Shown: positions 51,408-59,617 of the stretch, piece by piece | Layout: every line of letters begins with the position of its first letter | Position numbering within the stretch: position 1 is the stretch's first letter | Notes under the pieces: model-generated | Database searches by the model: none | Told to the model about the DNA's origin: nothing | What the model saw: the letters and a program-made list of their open reading frames with translations, nothing else | Origin: Ectopseudomonas khazarica | Lineage (GTDB): Bacteria > Pseudomonadota > Gammaproteobacteria > Pseudomonadales > Pseudomonadaceae | NCBI RefSeq assembly: GCF_004521985.1 | Contig: NZ_SBHZ01000016.1 | Span: 62,001 to 126,000 of the forward strand | DNA: 64,000 bases | Reading direction: 5' to 3' | Made by a program: the position numbers and the translations under genes

Positions 51408-51482
51408 AGGGGCGTCGCCAAGCGGTAAGGCACCAGGTTTTGATCCTGGCATGCGTTGGTTCGAATCCAGCCGCCCCTGCCA
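51408..51482 (+). tRNA. tRNA-Gln (anticodon TTG), copy 1
   Basis: 75 nt with the acceptor stem AGGGGCG / CGCCCCT, D-arm, anticodon stem CCAGG/CCTGG with loop TTTTGAT (anticodon TTG at 51440-51442), GGTTCGAATCC T-arm, and encoded 3' CCA. It lies 26 nt after ispE. Confidence 0.95.
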
Positions 51483-51538
51483 TAACCTCCCCAGGGAGGC
51501 ATCGAAAACCGCATCCGACAGCATTCGACACAGAATAT

Positions 51539-51613
51539 AGGGGCGTCGCCAAGCGGTAAGGCACCAGGTTTTGATCCTGGCATGCGTTGGTTCGAATCCA
51601 GCCGCCCCTGCCA
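51539..51613 (+). tRNA. tRNA-Gln (anticodon TTG), copy 2
   Basis: Identical in sequence to copy 1 over the 75 nt including CCA. Separated by 56 nt, and followed by the GTG start of prs after 46 nt. The two are probably co-transcribed and trimmed. Confidence 0.95.
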
Positions 51614-51659
51614 TTTTCCATACCCATCCAGGTATACCCCCAGCCGGCAGGTACTGCGC

Positions 51660-52601
51660 GTGTCCAAGATGATGGTCTTCACGGGGAACGCAAACCCCGA
51701 TCTGGCGCGACGGATCGTTCGTCAGCTGCACATTCCCCTCGGCGATGCTTCGGTCGGACGTTTCTCCGACGGCGAAGTCATGATCGAAATCAACGAGAAC
51801 GTCCGCGGCAAGGACGTATTCCTGATTCAGCCGACCTGTGCACCCACCAACGACAACCTGATGGAACTGGTGGTGATGGCTGATGCCTTCCGCCGCTCCT
51901 CGGCTACCCGCATCACCGCGGTCATCCCCTACTTCGGTTACGCCCGCCAGGATCGCCGTCCGCGCTCCGCCCGTGTGGCGATCAGTGCCAAGGTCGTGGC
52001 TGACATGCTCACCGTGGTCGGTATCGACCGCGTACTGACCGTGGACCTGCATGCCGATCAGATTCAGGGCTTCTTCGACATTCCGGTGGACAACATCTAC
52101 GGCTCCCCGGTCCTAGTCGACGACATCGAAGACCAGCGCTTCGACAACCTGATGATCGTCTCCCCGGACATCGGCGGCGTCGTCCGCGCACGCGCCGTGG
52201 CCAAGAGCCTGGGCGTCGACCTGGCCATCATCGACAAGCGTCGTGAGAAGGCCAACCAGTCCGAAGTGATGCACATCATCGGTGACGTCGAAGGTCGTAC
52301 CTGCATTCTGGTCGACGACATGGTCGATACCGCCGGCACCCTGTGCCACGCGGCCAAGGCCCTGAAAGATCGTGGCGCCGCCAAGGTCTACGCCTACTGC
52401 ACCCACCCGGTGCTGTCGGGCCGCGCCATCGAGAACATCGAGAATTCCTCGCTGGACGAGCTGGTGGTGACCAACACCATCCCGCTGTCCGCTGCGGCAC
52501 AGTCCTGCTCGCGCATTCGCCAGCTCGACATCGCCCCGGTCGTCGCCGAAGCGGTTCGCCGCATCAGCAACGAAGAATCGATCAGCGCGATGTTCCGCTA
52601 A
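51660..52601 (+). CDS. prs: Ribose-phosphate pyrophosphokinase
   Basis: A 313-residue enzyme that makes PRPP from ribose-5-phosphate and ATP. TVDLHADQIQGFFDIP (catalytic/Mg site) and CILVDDMVDTAGTL (PRPP loop) are clear. The start is GTG at 51660, giving SKMMVFTGNANPDLARR, identical in form to P. aeruginosa Prs; an upstream frame begins within the tRNA. Followed by a rho-independent terminator and rplY. Confidence 0.97.
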   Translation: MSKMMVFTGNANPDLARRIVRQLHIPLGDASVGRFSDGEVMIEINENVRGKDVFLIQPTCAPTNDNLMELVVMADAFRRSSATRITAVIPYFGYARQDRRPRSARVAISAKVVADMLTVVGIDRVLTVDLHADQIQGFFDIPVDNIYGSPVLVDDIEDQRFDNLMIVSPDIGGVVRARAVAKSLGVDLAIIDKRREKANQSEVMHIIGDVEGRTCILVDDMVDTAGTLCHAAKALKDRGAAKVYAYCTHPVLSGRAIENIENSSLDELVVTNTIPLSAAAQSCSRIRQLDIAPVVAEAVRRISNEESISAMFR

Positions 52602-52621
52602 GGAACCCGCTGACGTTAAGC

Positions 52622-52645
52622 GCCCCGCCTCGTGCGGGGCTTTTT
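52622..52645 (+). terminator. Rho-independent terminator after prs
   Basis: GCCCCGC (52622-52628) / GCGGGGC (52634-52640), loop CTCGT, followed by TTTTT. A classical terminator 20 nt after the prs stop. Confidence 0.93.
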
Positions 52646-52706
52646 GCCCTACCGCCCAAGGCTGGTCGCAAGCCTGCAGGCGGTTTGGTTATTTTGGAGA
52701 AGTGAA

Positions 52707-53318
52707 ATGACTGTTGAATTTGCCCTGAATGCCGAAGTGCGTTCCGACCTGGGGAAAGGTGCGAGCCGCCGCCTGCGTCGTAACGTGTCCATGGTGCCTG
52801 CCGTGATCTACGGCGGCGAGAAAGCCCCGGCCTCCATCAGCCTGCTGGCCAAAGACCTGGCCAAGCTGCTGGAAAACGAAGCGGCTTTCAGCCACGTTCT
52901 GACCCTGGACGTTGCCGGCACCAAAGAAAGCGTTCTGATCAAAGCCCTGCAGCGCCACCCGGCCAAAGGCTTCGTTCTGCACGCTGACTTCGTTCGCGTC
53001 GTTGCCGGCCAGAAGCTGAGCGCCCACGTACCGCTGCACTTCATCAACGAAGCGACTGCCGTAGGCGTCAAGCAGCAAGGTGGCGAGATCTCCCACACCA
53101 TCAGCGAAGTCGAAGTTTCCTGCCTGCCGAAAGACCTGCCGGAATTCATCGAAGTCGACATGGCTGCCGTGGAAGTGGGCCAGACCGTACACATGTCCGA
53201 CCTGAAGCTGCCGAAAGGCGTTGAGCTGGTTGCTCTGGCTCACGGTAACGACCTGGCTGTCTCCAACATTCACGCCTCCCGCGTGAAGGCTGAAGACGAA
53301 GAAAGCGCTGCCGAGTAA
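52707..53318 (+). CDS. rplY: 50S ribosomal protein L25/general stress protein Ctc
   Basis: A 203-residue two-domain L25 (TL5/Ctc type). The N-terminal domain that binds 5S rRNA starts VEFALNAEVRSDLGKGASRRLRR and VPAVIYGG, followed by the C-terminal Ctc domain (HVPLHFINEATAVGVKQQGG) and an acidic tail. The ATG at 52707 follows GGAGAAGTGAA. Usual partner of prs and pth. Confidence 0.96.
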   Translation: MTVEFALNAEVRSDLGKGASRRLRRNVSMVPAVIYGGEKAPASISLLAKDLAKLLENEAAFSHVLTLDVAGTKESVLIKALQRHPAKGFVLHADFVRVVAGQKLSAHVPLHFINEATAVGVKQQGGEISHTISEVEVSCLPKDLPEFIEVDMAAVEVGQTVHMSDLKLPKGVELVALAHGNDLAVSNIHASRVKAEDEESAAE

Positions 53319-53381
53319 TCGCAGTGCGGAACCCGCCCGGCATGCGATCACGCCGGGCGATTTCCTCGAAAGGGCTCCTGT

Positions 53382-53972
53382 ATGACTGCCGTACAACTGA
53401 TCGTTGGCCTGGGTAACCCCGGCCCCGAATACGACCAGACCCGGCACAATGCAGGGGCCCTTTTCGTTGAGCGCGTGGCGGAAAGCCAGCGCATCAACCT
53501 CAGCGTCGATCGCAAGTATTTCGGCCTGGTGGGCAAGTTCAACCACCAGGGGCGCGAAGTTCGTCTGCTCATCCCCACCACCTACATGAACCGCAGCGGC
53601 CAGTCCGTGGCGGCCCTGGCCAATTTCTTCAAGATCAAACCCGAAGAGATTCTGGTGGCCCACGACGAACTCGACATGCCTCCCGGCGTCGCCAAGCTCA
53701 AGCAGGGCGGCGGCCACGGCGGGCACAACGGCCTGCGCGATATCATCGCCCAGCTCGGCAACCAGAATAACTTCCATCGCCTGCGGCTCGGCATCGGCCA
53801 CCCTGGACACGCCAGCCTGGTTTCCGGCTACGTGCTCGGACGCGCGCCACGCAGCGAACAGGAACTGCTCGACCAGAGCATCGACTTCGCCTTGGACGTC
53901 CTGCCGGAAATACTCGCCGGCGACTGGACCGTGGCCATGCGCAAATTGCATAGCCAGAAGGCCACCAAGTAA
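53382..53972 (+). CDS. pth: Peptidyl-tRNA hydrolase
   Basis: A 196-residue enzyme that releases tRNA from prematurely dropped peptidyl-tRNA. IVGLGNPGPEYDQTRHNAG has the catalytic His22; HDELDMPPGVAKLKQGGGHGGHNGLR (quoted in part: GHGGHNGLRDI) is the second hallmark. Part of rplY-pth-ychF. Confidence 0.97.
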   Translation: MTAVQLIVGLGNPGPEYDQTRHNAGALFVERVAESQRINLSVDRKYFGLVGKFNHQGREVRLLIPTTYMNRSGQSVAALANFFKIKPEEILVAHDELDMPPGVAKLKQGGGHGGHNGLRDIIAQLGNQNNFHRLRLGIGHPGHASLVSGYVLGRAPRSEQELLDQSIDFALDVLPEILAGDWTVAMRKLHSQKATK

Positions 53973-53996
53973 CCACCTTTTACCGAGGGTCACCCC

Positions 53997-55097
53997 ATGG
54001 GATTCAACTGCGGCATCGTCGGCCTGCCCAACGTCGGCAAGTCCACCCTGTTCAACGCCCTCACCAAGTCCGGCATCGCCGCAGAGAACTTCCCCTTCTG
54101 CACCATCGAGCCGAACAGCGGCATCGTGCCCATGCCCGACCCGCGTCTGGATGCCCTGGCCGAGATCGTCAAGCCGGAAAAGGTCATCCCCACCACCATG
54201 GAGTTCGTCGACATCGCCGGGCTCGTGGCCGGTGCCTCCAAGGGTGAAGGCCTGGGCAACAAGTTCCTCGCCAACATCCGCGAGACCGACGCCATCGCCC
54301 ACGTCGTGCGCTGCTTCGAAGACGAGAACGTCATCCACGTCGCCAACAGCGTCGACCCCAAGCGTGACATCGAGATCATCGACCTCGAACTGATCATGGC
54401 CGACCTCGACAGCTGCGAGAAGCAACTGCAGCGCGTGGCGCGCAGTGCCAAGGGCGGTGACAAGGAGGCCGTGGCGCAGAAGGCCCTGCTGGAAAAACTC
54501 ATCCCCCACTTCACCGAAGGCAAGCCGGCGCGCAGCCTGCTGAAGAGCCTGGGTGACGACGAGAAGCGCCTGGCCAAGACCTTCCACCTGCTCACCACCA
54601 AGCCGGTGATGTACATCGCCAACGTCGCCGAAGACGGCTTCGAGAACAACCCGCACCTCGACGTGGTGAAAGCCATCGCCGAAGAGGAAGGCGCCATCGT
54701 CGTACCGGTGTGCAACAAGATCGAAGCCGAGATCGCCGAGCTGGACGATCTGGAAGAGATGCAGATGTTCCTCGAAACCATGGGCATGGAAGAGCCAGGC
54801 CTGAACCGCGTGATCCGCGCCGGCTACGCCCTGCTCAACCTGCAGACCTACTTCACCGCCGGGGTGAAGGAAGTGCGCGCCTGGACCGTCCGCGTCGGCG
54901 CCACCGCACCGCAGGCTGCCGCGGTGATCCACACCGATTTCGAGAAAGGCTTCATCCGCGCCGAAGTGGTCGCCTACGACGACTTCATCGCCTACAAGGG
55001 CGAAGGCGGTGCCAAGGAAGCCGGCAAGTGGCGCCTGGAAGGCAAGGACTACATCGTCAAGGACGGCGACGTGATGCACTTCCGCTTCAACGTCTGA
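53997..55097 (+). CDS. ychF: Redox-regulated ATPase YchF (Obg-like)
   Basis: A 366-residue Obg-family P-loop protein. GIVGLPNVGKSTLFNALT is the G1 loop (N-terminal), DIAGLVAGASKGEGLGNKFL the G3 region. The TGS-like C-terminal domain is at about 280-365 (PQAAAVIHTDFEKGFIRAEV). Binds ATP rather than GTP and acts with the ribosome and under oxidative stress. Follows pth. Confidence 0.96.
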   Translation: MGFNCGIVGLPNVGKSTLFNALTKSGIAAENFPFCTIEPNSGIVPMPDPRLDALAEIVKPEKVIPTTMEFVDIAGLVAGASKGEGLGNKFLANIRETDAIAHVVRCFEDENVIHVANSVDPKRDIEIIDLELIMADLDSCEKQLQRVARSAKGGDKEAVAQKALLEKLIPHFTEGKPARSLLKSLGDDEKRLAKTFHLLTTKPVMYIANVAEDGFENNPHLDVVKAIAEEEGAIVVPVCNKIEAEIAELDDLEEMQMFLETMGMEEPGLNRVIRAGYALLNLQTYFTAGVKEVRAWTVRVGATAPQAAAVIHTDFEKGFIRAEVVAYDDFIAYKGEGGAKEAGKWRLEGKDYIVKDGDVMHFRFNV

Positions 55098-55114
55098 GCC
55101 TGCCCCGCTCCCTC

Positions 55115-55149
55115 GAAGCCCCCAGCGGATCCACGCCGCTGGGGGCTTC
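55115..55149. terminator. Strong bidirectional terminator after ychF
   Basis: A 14-bp perfect stem (GAAGCCCCCAGCGG / CCGCTGGGGGCTTC), loop ATCCACG, extended by a C-G pair at the base. Sits between ychF (plus) and the CMD gene (minus). Confidence 0.82.
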
Positions 55150-55166
55150 GCGCTTATGGTCCGGCG

Positions 55167-55553
55167 TCAGGCCGCCTCAGAACGCTGCTCGAACACCTCC
55201 CGCGCCACCGCCAGGCCATTGAGTGCAGCGGGAAAGCCGGCATACACCGCCATCTGCATCATCGTCTCGACGATCTCGGTACGACTGACACCGACGTTCA
55301 GCGCGCCATGCACATGCACCTTCAGCTGTGGCGCAGCATTGCCAAGGGCGGTCAGCGCCGCCACCACGGCGATCTCCCGGCTTTTCAGGTCCAGCCCCGG
55401 CCGCGAGTAGATATCGCCGAACGGGAACTCCACCAGGTAGCGCGCGAAATCCGGGGCGATGCCAGCCAGACTCTCCACCACCCGCTCACCGGCCTCGCCG
55501 TCAATCTCCTTCAGCTTGTCCAACCCCCGCTGGTACCGACTTTCGTTGCTCAT
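55167..55553 (-). CDS. Carboxymuconolactone decarboxylase (CMD) family protein
   Basis: A 128-residue AhpD-like/CMD protein: FGDIYSRPGLDLKSREIAVVAALTALG and HVHGALNVGVSRTEIVETMMQMAVYAGFP (both quoted as parts of longer runs). The family usually has a CxxC; none is present, so a gamma-carboxymuconolactone-type role is more likely than a peroxidase role. Start ATG at 55553 lies inside the MerR gene (53-nt overlap). Probably activated by that MerR. Confidence 0.88.
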   Translation of the reverse strand: MSNESRYQRGLDKLKEIDGEAGERVVESLAGIAPDFARYLVEFPFGDIYSRPGLDLKSREIAVVAALTALGNAAPQLKVHVHGALNVGVSRTEIVETMMQMAVYAGFPAALNGLAVAREVFEQRSEAA

Positions 55554-55956
55554 GCTCGCTGTCCCTCTCGGTTGATGACTCCGGCGCCAGGCGCTGCTCG
55601 CACGAGCGGTAGTGCTCGATCTTCGCCTGCAGCGCATCGGCGGCGCGGCGCATCGCTTCGATCTCGGCCAGAACCTCCGCGAGGTGTTCTTCCAGCATCT
55701 GGCGACGCGCCGGCACCGTCGAGTCTCCGGCGCCCCTCAGCGCCGCGAACGCCTGCATCTTGCCGATCGGCATGCGGGTCGTGCGCAGGCGCAGCAGGAA
55801 CTCGATCCAGGCCATGTTCGAAGGCGCATAACGGCGCTGTCCACTCGCCGTGCGGCCCACCGGACCGATCAGCCCGATGCGTTCGTAATAGCGCAGGGTG
55901 TGGGCTGTCAGCCCGGTGCGCCGGGCGACTTCGTCGATGCTCAGATGAGGTTCCAT
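55501..55956 (-). CDS. MerR-family regulator of the CMD gene
   Basis: A 151-residue MerR regulator: SIDEVARRTGLTAHTLRYYERIGLI HTH, then SGQRRYAPSNMAWIEFLLRLRTTRMPIGKM, dimerisation helix to about 125. No cysteines placed as in metal sensors; it resembles the AdhR/NmlR-like group that senses aldehydes or electrophiles. The last 53 nt overlap the CMD gene in another frame. The promoter upstream has the 19-bp spacer typical of MerR control. Confidence 0.88.
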   Translation of the reverse strand: MEPHLSIDEVARRTGLTAHTLRYYERIGLIGPVGRTASGQRRYAPSNMAWIEFLLRLRTTRMPIGKMQAFAALRGAGDSTVPARRQMLEEHLAEVLAEIEAMRRAADALQAKIEHYRSCEQRLAPESSTERDSEHEQRKSVPAGVGQAEGD

Positions 55957-55962
55957 GGGGCG

Positions 55963-55993
55963 ATCCTAAAAGTTCGAGCGCGCTCTAAGTCAA
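55963..55993 (-). promoter_or_regulatory. MerR-type promoter with 19-bp spacer
   Basis: On the minus strand TTGACT (-35, 55993-55988), 19 nt, TAGGAT (-10, 55968-55963). The spacer includes the perfect palindrome GAGCGCGCTC. A 19-bp spacer with an inner dyad is the arrangement that MerR regulators twist into activity. Confidence 0.65.
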
Positions 55994-56079
55994 TCCCTTT
56001 CGGTATCCACGTCAAACGCCGGGCACTGCCCGGTAGCGCAGCAAAGGGATGAGCGACCGATCCACGGCAGCGCTCCGGG

Positions 56080-56832
56080 TTAACGCCGCGCTTCGATCAG
56101 GTGCCGAGTCGAATACGCCACGAATGGCCGCCCACCACGCATCTGCTCATCGAGGGCGAGCAATACATCGTGGTACCTGCGTGTGGAGAAGTCAGGTACC
56201 CACCACACGCACTTGCGCAGAATCCAGACCACCGCCCCGACGTCGTTGAACACCAGACGACAGCGCTCGACACGCAGATCCGTCACGTTCAGCCCGGCTG
56301 CCTGCGCGGCGGCCGCCTCGTCCTGCGGATCGCGCTGACGTCGCTGCTGTGGAAGCGGCCCGAGGAAGCGCTCGATCAGATCGAACGCCGAAGCCGCACC
56401 GACATGCTGCGCGAAATAGCATCCGCCCGGCTTGAGCACACGATGGATCTCTGCCCAGTTCGGGGACACGGGATGACGCGATGTGACGAGCTCGAAGGAC
56501 GCGTCCGCAAACGGCAGCACGCTGTCCGCCGCCGTGGTTTCCACCACCTGCACGCCACGCTCGCTCAGGTGCTCACGGGCCTTGCGGGCGTTGGGCGACC
56601 ACGCCTCCGTGGCACACATTCGCGGAGGAAAGCGCGGCACCTCGCCCAGCACCTCACCGCCACCGGTGTCCAGATCAAGCGCCGACTCCACCTGCGCCAA
56701 GCGCTGCGCCAGCAACCTGGAATACCCCCAGGAGGGACGCTCCTCGCTGGCTCGCCCCGCCAGCCACCCGAAGCCCCAACCACTCACATCGGCCGCTTCA
56801 GCTTCAGCCACCAGTTCATCAAAGGATTTCAT
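56080..56832 (-). CDS. Class I SAM-dependent methyltransferase
   Basis: A 250-residue methyltransferase. ALDLDTGGGEVLGEVP (about 51-66) is the SAM-binding motif with D-x-G-x-G replaced by DTGGGE, and VLKPGGCYFAQHVG (about 132-145) is the post-motif loop. It resembles the UbiE-like group but is not the ubiquinone enzyme. Substrate unknown. It faces away from the small gene at 56950. Confidence 0.87.
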   Translation of the reverse strand: MKSFDELVAEAEAADVSGWGFGWLAGRASEERPSWGYSRLLAQRLAQVESALDLDTGGGEVLGEVPRFPPRMCATEAWSPNARKAREHLSERGVQVVETTAADSVLPFADASFELVTSRHPVSPNWAEIHRVLKPGGCYFAQHVGAASAFDLIERFLGPLPQQRRQRDPQDEAAAAQAAGLNVTDLRVERCRLVFNDVGAVVWILRKCVWWVPDFSTRRYHDVLLALDEQMRGGRPFVAYSTRHLIEARR

Positions 56833-56949
56833 TCAGCACACACCACACAGATCGAAGAAAAAGGAACCGTCCGGTCGCGCACGCACACCGTGGACAACGG
56901 TCATCAGCGCTTCTATTCTGCCGGGCTTTCGCCATCAAGGATGAAGCAA

Positions 56950-57318
56950 ATGAAAAACCTGCTCCTGCTGCTCGCGGTCGCCGCCGGCGGCTATTACCTC
57001 TATACCGAGCACTTCGCGGCCACTGCCATCGATGTTGATAGTTACCAGGCCCTGCTGCAAAAGGTAGAAGCCACAAGCGTCAGTCTCGATGAGGTCAACG
57101 TTGGGACCCACCAGCTGGTGACCTTTTTCTGCAACGACGCCAGTTACGAGCAGGCCACGGGCAAGACCTCCGCCAGTTGCATCGCCCGCTACGAAAACTA
57201 CCGGGACATGTGCGAGAACCGCATCTTCTCCCAGTCTCCCCAGACCTTCACCAACAAAGCCGATGTCATCGCCGTTGCCAACCGATACGTGGCCTGCACA
57301 GGGATCAAGAACAGCTAG
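56950..57318 (+). CDS. Small membrane-anchored or exported protein
   Basis: A 122-residue product starting MKNLLLLLAVAAGGYYLYTEHF, an uncleaved N-terminal helix or signal peptide, followed by a soluble domain with three to four cysteines (TFFCNDASYEQ, SASCIARYENYRDMCEN, YVACTG) that could form disulfides. I chose the ATG at 56950 because AAGGA lies 8 nt upstream; an ATG three codons earlier touches the AAGGA. Family not recognised. The base composition is less GC-rich than in the 42-55 kb block. Confidence 0.75.
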   Translation: MKNLLLLLAVAAGGYYLYTEHFAATAIDVDSYQALLQKVEATSVSLDEVNVGTHQLVTFFCNDASYEQATGKTSASCIARYENYRDMCENRIFSQSPQTFTNKADVIAVANRYVACTGIKNS

Positions 57319-57440
57319 CAGGACAGCTGTCTACAAACGACACGGGAACAATAAGGAAGCCGATCCTCTTGACCGGCAACAAGAGAATGAATGGGGTCAG
57401 TGTGGCGGGTTTTCAGGGTATCTATCAGTGAGACCCGCGG

Positions 57441-57465
57441 CTGTGTGCATGTGGCCCGCGCACAG
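57441..57465. promoter_or_regulatory. Inverted repeat upstream of fitAB
   Basis: CTGTGTGC (57441-57448) and GCGCACAG (57458-57465) form an 8-bp near-perfect dyad (one mismatch), just upstream of a -10-like TATGCT (57467-57472). A FitA-type autorepressor could bind here. Confidence 0.4.
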
Positions 57466-57506
57466 CTATGCTATCACTGATTGCACTGAATGCACGGGAG
57501 GTAACC

Positions 57507-57752
57507 ATGGCCGCCATCACTATTCGAAACCTCGACGACGACCTGAAAGCTCAGCTGCGTATCGTAGCGGCTAGCCACGGCCGTTCCATGGAAGAAGAAG
57601 CCCGGGTGATCATTCGGCAGGCTCTGTCACGACAAGGAAAGCGTGGTGGCTTGGGTAGCCGGATTCACTCCCGTTTTGCCGCTGTTGGAGGGGCAGACCT
57701 TGAGCTACCAGAGCGCAAGGACAAAGCCCGTGCTGCGAGCTTCGATGAATGA
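57507..57752 (+). CDS. FitA-like antitoxin (ribbon-helix-helix)
   Basis: An 81-residue antitoxin: AAITIRNLDDDLKAQLRIVAASHGRSMEEEARVII is an Arc/CopG-type ribbon-helix-helix of the FitA/VapB class (quoted in part: ITIRNLDDDLKAQLRIVAA). The C-terminal third is basic and then acidic and probably contacts the toxin. Stop overlaps the toxin start (ATGA). GGGAGGTAACC precedes the ATG. Confidence 0.92.
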   Translation: MAAITIRNLDDDLKAQLRIVAASHGRSMEEEARVIIRQALSRQGKRGGLGSRIHSRFAAVGGADLELPERKDKARAASFDE

Positions 57753-58168
57753 TCCTGCTTGATACCAACGTGCTGTCGGAACTGATGCGCGCCAAGCCTG
57801 CGCCCCAGGTTCTGGAGTGGGTTGACGCTCAGCCTGTCGGGGATCTGGTAATCACCTCGATCACCGTTGCGGAAATTCTCTATGGCATTGCCAGGATGCC
57901 AGACGGCAAGCGCAAACAAGGATTGCTCGATGTGGCTTCAGCCATGTTCGATGAGGACTTCGCGGGCAATATTCTGCCGTTCGATGCAGATGCCGCTGTG
58001 TACTATGCAGAGATAGCCGCAGAAACCGAGGCTAAAGGGCGGGTGGTTGATATGGCCGATACGCAGATCGCTGCAATTGGTCGGCTACATGATGCCGTGA
58101 TCGCAACTCGCAATATTCGCCACTTCGAAACGCTGGGCGTTGCCCTGGTAGATCCTTGGAGCGCCTAG
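57749..58168 (+). CDS. FitB/VapC-like PIN-domain toxin
   Basis: A 139-residue PIN ribonuclease: ILLDTNVLSELMR at the N-terminus (Asp5), ITVAEILYGIARMP (Glu42), DMADTQIAA (Asp104) and ATRNIRHFETLGV. These are the acidic metal-binding residues of FitB (here the fourth site is Asn122). It cleaves RNA when free; FitA neutralises it. Coupled to the antitoxin by ATGA. Confidence 0.93.
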   Translation: MILLDTNVLSELMRAKPAPQVLEWVDAQPVGDLVITSITVAEILYGIARMPDGKRKQGLLDVASAMFDEDFAGNILPFDADAAVYYAEIAAETEAKGRVVDMADTQIAAIGRLHDAVIATRNIRHFETLGVALVDPWSA

Positions 58169-58186
58169 TTCGAGCAAGGAAGTGCC

Positions 58187-58564
58187 ATGAAAAAATGGAT
58201 TGTGTTGCTGGCTGCAGGTCTAGCGATCTGGCATTTCTACTTCGATCGGCCCGCAAGCCCAATGATTACGAACACCTCTGACGATGGCAGCTTGTTAAGT
58301 GAGCCGATCATCAAGCAGCCATCGGAAAGTTTCTCGCTCGATAGCTTGTTGCCGTCTTTCAGTTCGGGCAGCTCTACATCCTCACCTGCTATGTCCGCCG
58401 TGCCCGGTTCAGGGCAAGCAACGAAATATCGCTGCGATAGTCGCACTCATTGTTCGCAGATGAGATCTTGTGAAGAAGCCACCTTCTTTTTGAACAATTG
58501 CCCTGGCACGAAGATGGATGGCGACCGGGACGGCGTTCCCTGCGAGCAGCAGTGGTGCCGCTGA
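58187..58564 (+). CDS. Excalibur-domain protein, copy A
   Basis: A 125-residue protein with an N-terminal membrane/signal helix (MKKWIVLLAAGLAIWHFYF), a Ser-rich linker (about 45-75), and a C-terminal Excalibur calcium-binding-like domain: CSQMRSCEEATFFLNNCPG, KMDGDRDGVPCEQQWC. Four to six cysteines. The same architecture occurs in copy B at 59842 on the other strand. Starts 18 bp after the fitB-like stop. GGAAGTGCC precedes the ATG. Exported or membrane-tethered; role unknown. Confidence 0.88.
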   Translation: MKKWIVLLAAGLAIWHFYFDRPASPMITNTSDDGSLLSEPIIKQPSESFSLDSLLPSFSSGSSTSSPAMSAVPGSGQATKYRCDSRTHCSQMRSCEEATFFLNNCPGTKMDGDRDGVPCEQQWCR

Positions 58565-58600
58565 AGCATAGACAAGGTGTAGTCACTACCCCAGAAACGA

Positions 58601-58628
58601 CAAAGGGCTAGCCGAAGCTAACCCTTTG
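58601..58628. terminator. Hairpin terminator between Excalibur gene A and tRNA-Met
   Basis: CAAAGGG-C-TAGC (58601-58612) pairs with GCTA-A-CCCTTTG (58617-58628) around CGAA, with one C/A mismatch. It can end the plus-strand transcript and the minus-strand tRNA transcript. Confidence 0.65.
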
Positions 58629-58635
58629 ATTTGTA

Positions 58636-58712
58636 TGGTGGCTACACCGGGACTTGAACCTGGGACATCAGCATTATGAATGCTGCGCTCTAACCGACTG
58701 AGCTATGTAGCC
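58636..58712 (-). tRNA. tRNA-Met (anticodon CAT)
   Basis: 77 nt on the minus strand from GGCTACATAGCTCAGTCGG to the encoded CCA. Acceptor GGCTACA/TGTAGCC, anticodon loop TTCATAA within the CAGCATTCATAATGCTG hairpin (anticodon CAT), GGTTCAAGTCC T-arm. The form is elongator Met rather than initiator (acceptor pairs G1-C72). Confidence 0.9.
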
Positions 58713-58848
58713 AACGGCGCGCATTTTCCGCGTCTCGCTGACTGCTGTCAACCCCAGATCATCGATAAATTTACGTTTTATCAAGCGGTTAGGCTTTGGC
58801 GCCTGGGCAGGCTCAAGGCTGCTACCTGGACGACAGAACCGCCGGCCG

Positions 58849-59385
58849 TTAACTGAGATCCCAGGCGAACATGACCAATTGGCAATGCTTGCAGACAAAC
58901 TTGTAAAACGCCGAGTCGCCACCCGGTTGGTAGCCTCTGGTTGCCCACTCCCAGTCTTTCTCTGCCTGCTCGTAATCCTGCATCCATTGCTGCTTGGTCG
59001 CAGTGCTCGCTTGGCGCACGTCCTCCACAGTGGCATCGCCGTGAAACTCGCATGCGTCATTGCAGTGCGCCAGCCAAGTCGAGCCCTGCCAGGAAAAGTA
59101 GCCTGGCGTGCGAAGGTCGATTTCTTCAATCACGGAGTCCAGCACTCCCGATTCGGCCAATGCGTGATGTTCGATGAAGGAGGCCTCGAAACGCTTGGCC
59201 GCACTTCCATCGGCAATGCACCAAGGGCAAAGCCGGTCACCAAGCTCCTCCCTGGAGTAGACCGAGGCCGCGTAGATATAACCGCGTGCCAGCCCGCAGC
59301 AACGGCAAACCGTATCGCTGGCCTTTATAGCGCCAGTAACCAGTGGGTCCTTGTGATAGGGATAGTGAGGTAGCACGATATCCAT
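58849..59385 (-). CDS. CbrC family protein (UPF0167)
   Basis: A 178-residue protein with the family start LPHYPYHKDPLVTGAI, several CxxC pairs (VCRCCGLARG; LCPWCIADG; KHCQL) and TWLAHCNDACEFHG. E. coli CbrC is linked to colicin E2 tolerance. The ATG at 59385 follows CAGGAGTTCAC; the frame upstream has no ribosome binding site. Lower GC than the neighbours on the left. Confidence 0.87.
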   Translation of the reverse strand: MDIVLPHYPYHKDPLVTGAIKASDTVCRCCGLARGYIYAASVYSREELGDRLCPWCIADGSAAKRFEASFIEHHALAESGVLDSVIEEIDLRTPGYFSWQGSTWLAHCNDACEFHGDATVEDVRQASTATKQQWMQDYEQAEKDWEWATRGYQPGGDSAFYKFVCKHCQLVMFAWDLS

Positions 59386-59617
59386 GTGAACTCCTGTTTT
59401 ACGATCAAGCATCATAGTGGACGAAGCCACTCTCTGCGCATGATAGAACTGCTCCAAAGTGATGAACGATACCCGGTTCAACTACTCACTGGCAGCCAGG
59501 CAAGCCGGCAGCCAGAAGTGGCGCGTACTGCAGCAGTCCGAATGGTTCTTGCCGGGCTGTCGGGCGATGCCGGAAAATCCGCATCCAGCAGGCTGCAGCG
59601 CCGTCGCGCGCTGGCCC

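Noticed and set aside
51408..51660. tRNA-Gln pair as an attachment site of an integrated element
   Set aside because: No integrase, and no truncated tRNA 3' repeat is visible; the flanking order ispE-prs-rplY is the conserved one.
58564..58850. Integrative island at tRNA-Met
   Set aside because: No integrase gene and no second copy of the tRNA 3' end was found within the window.
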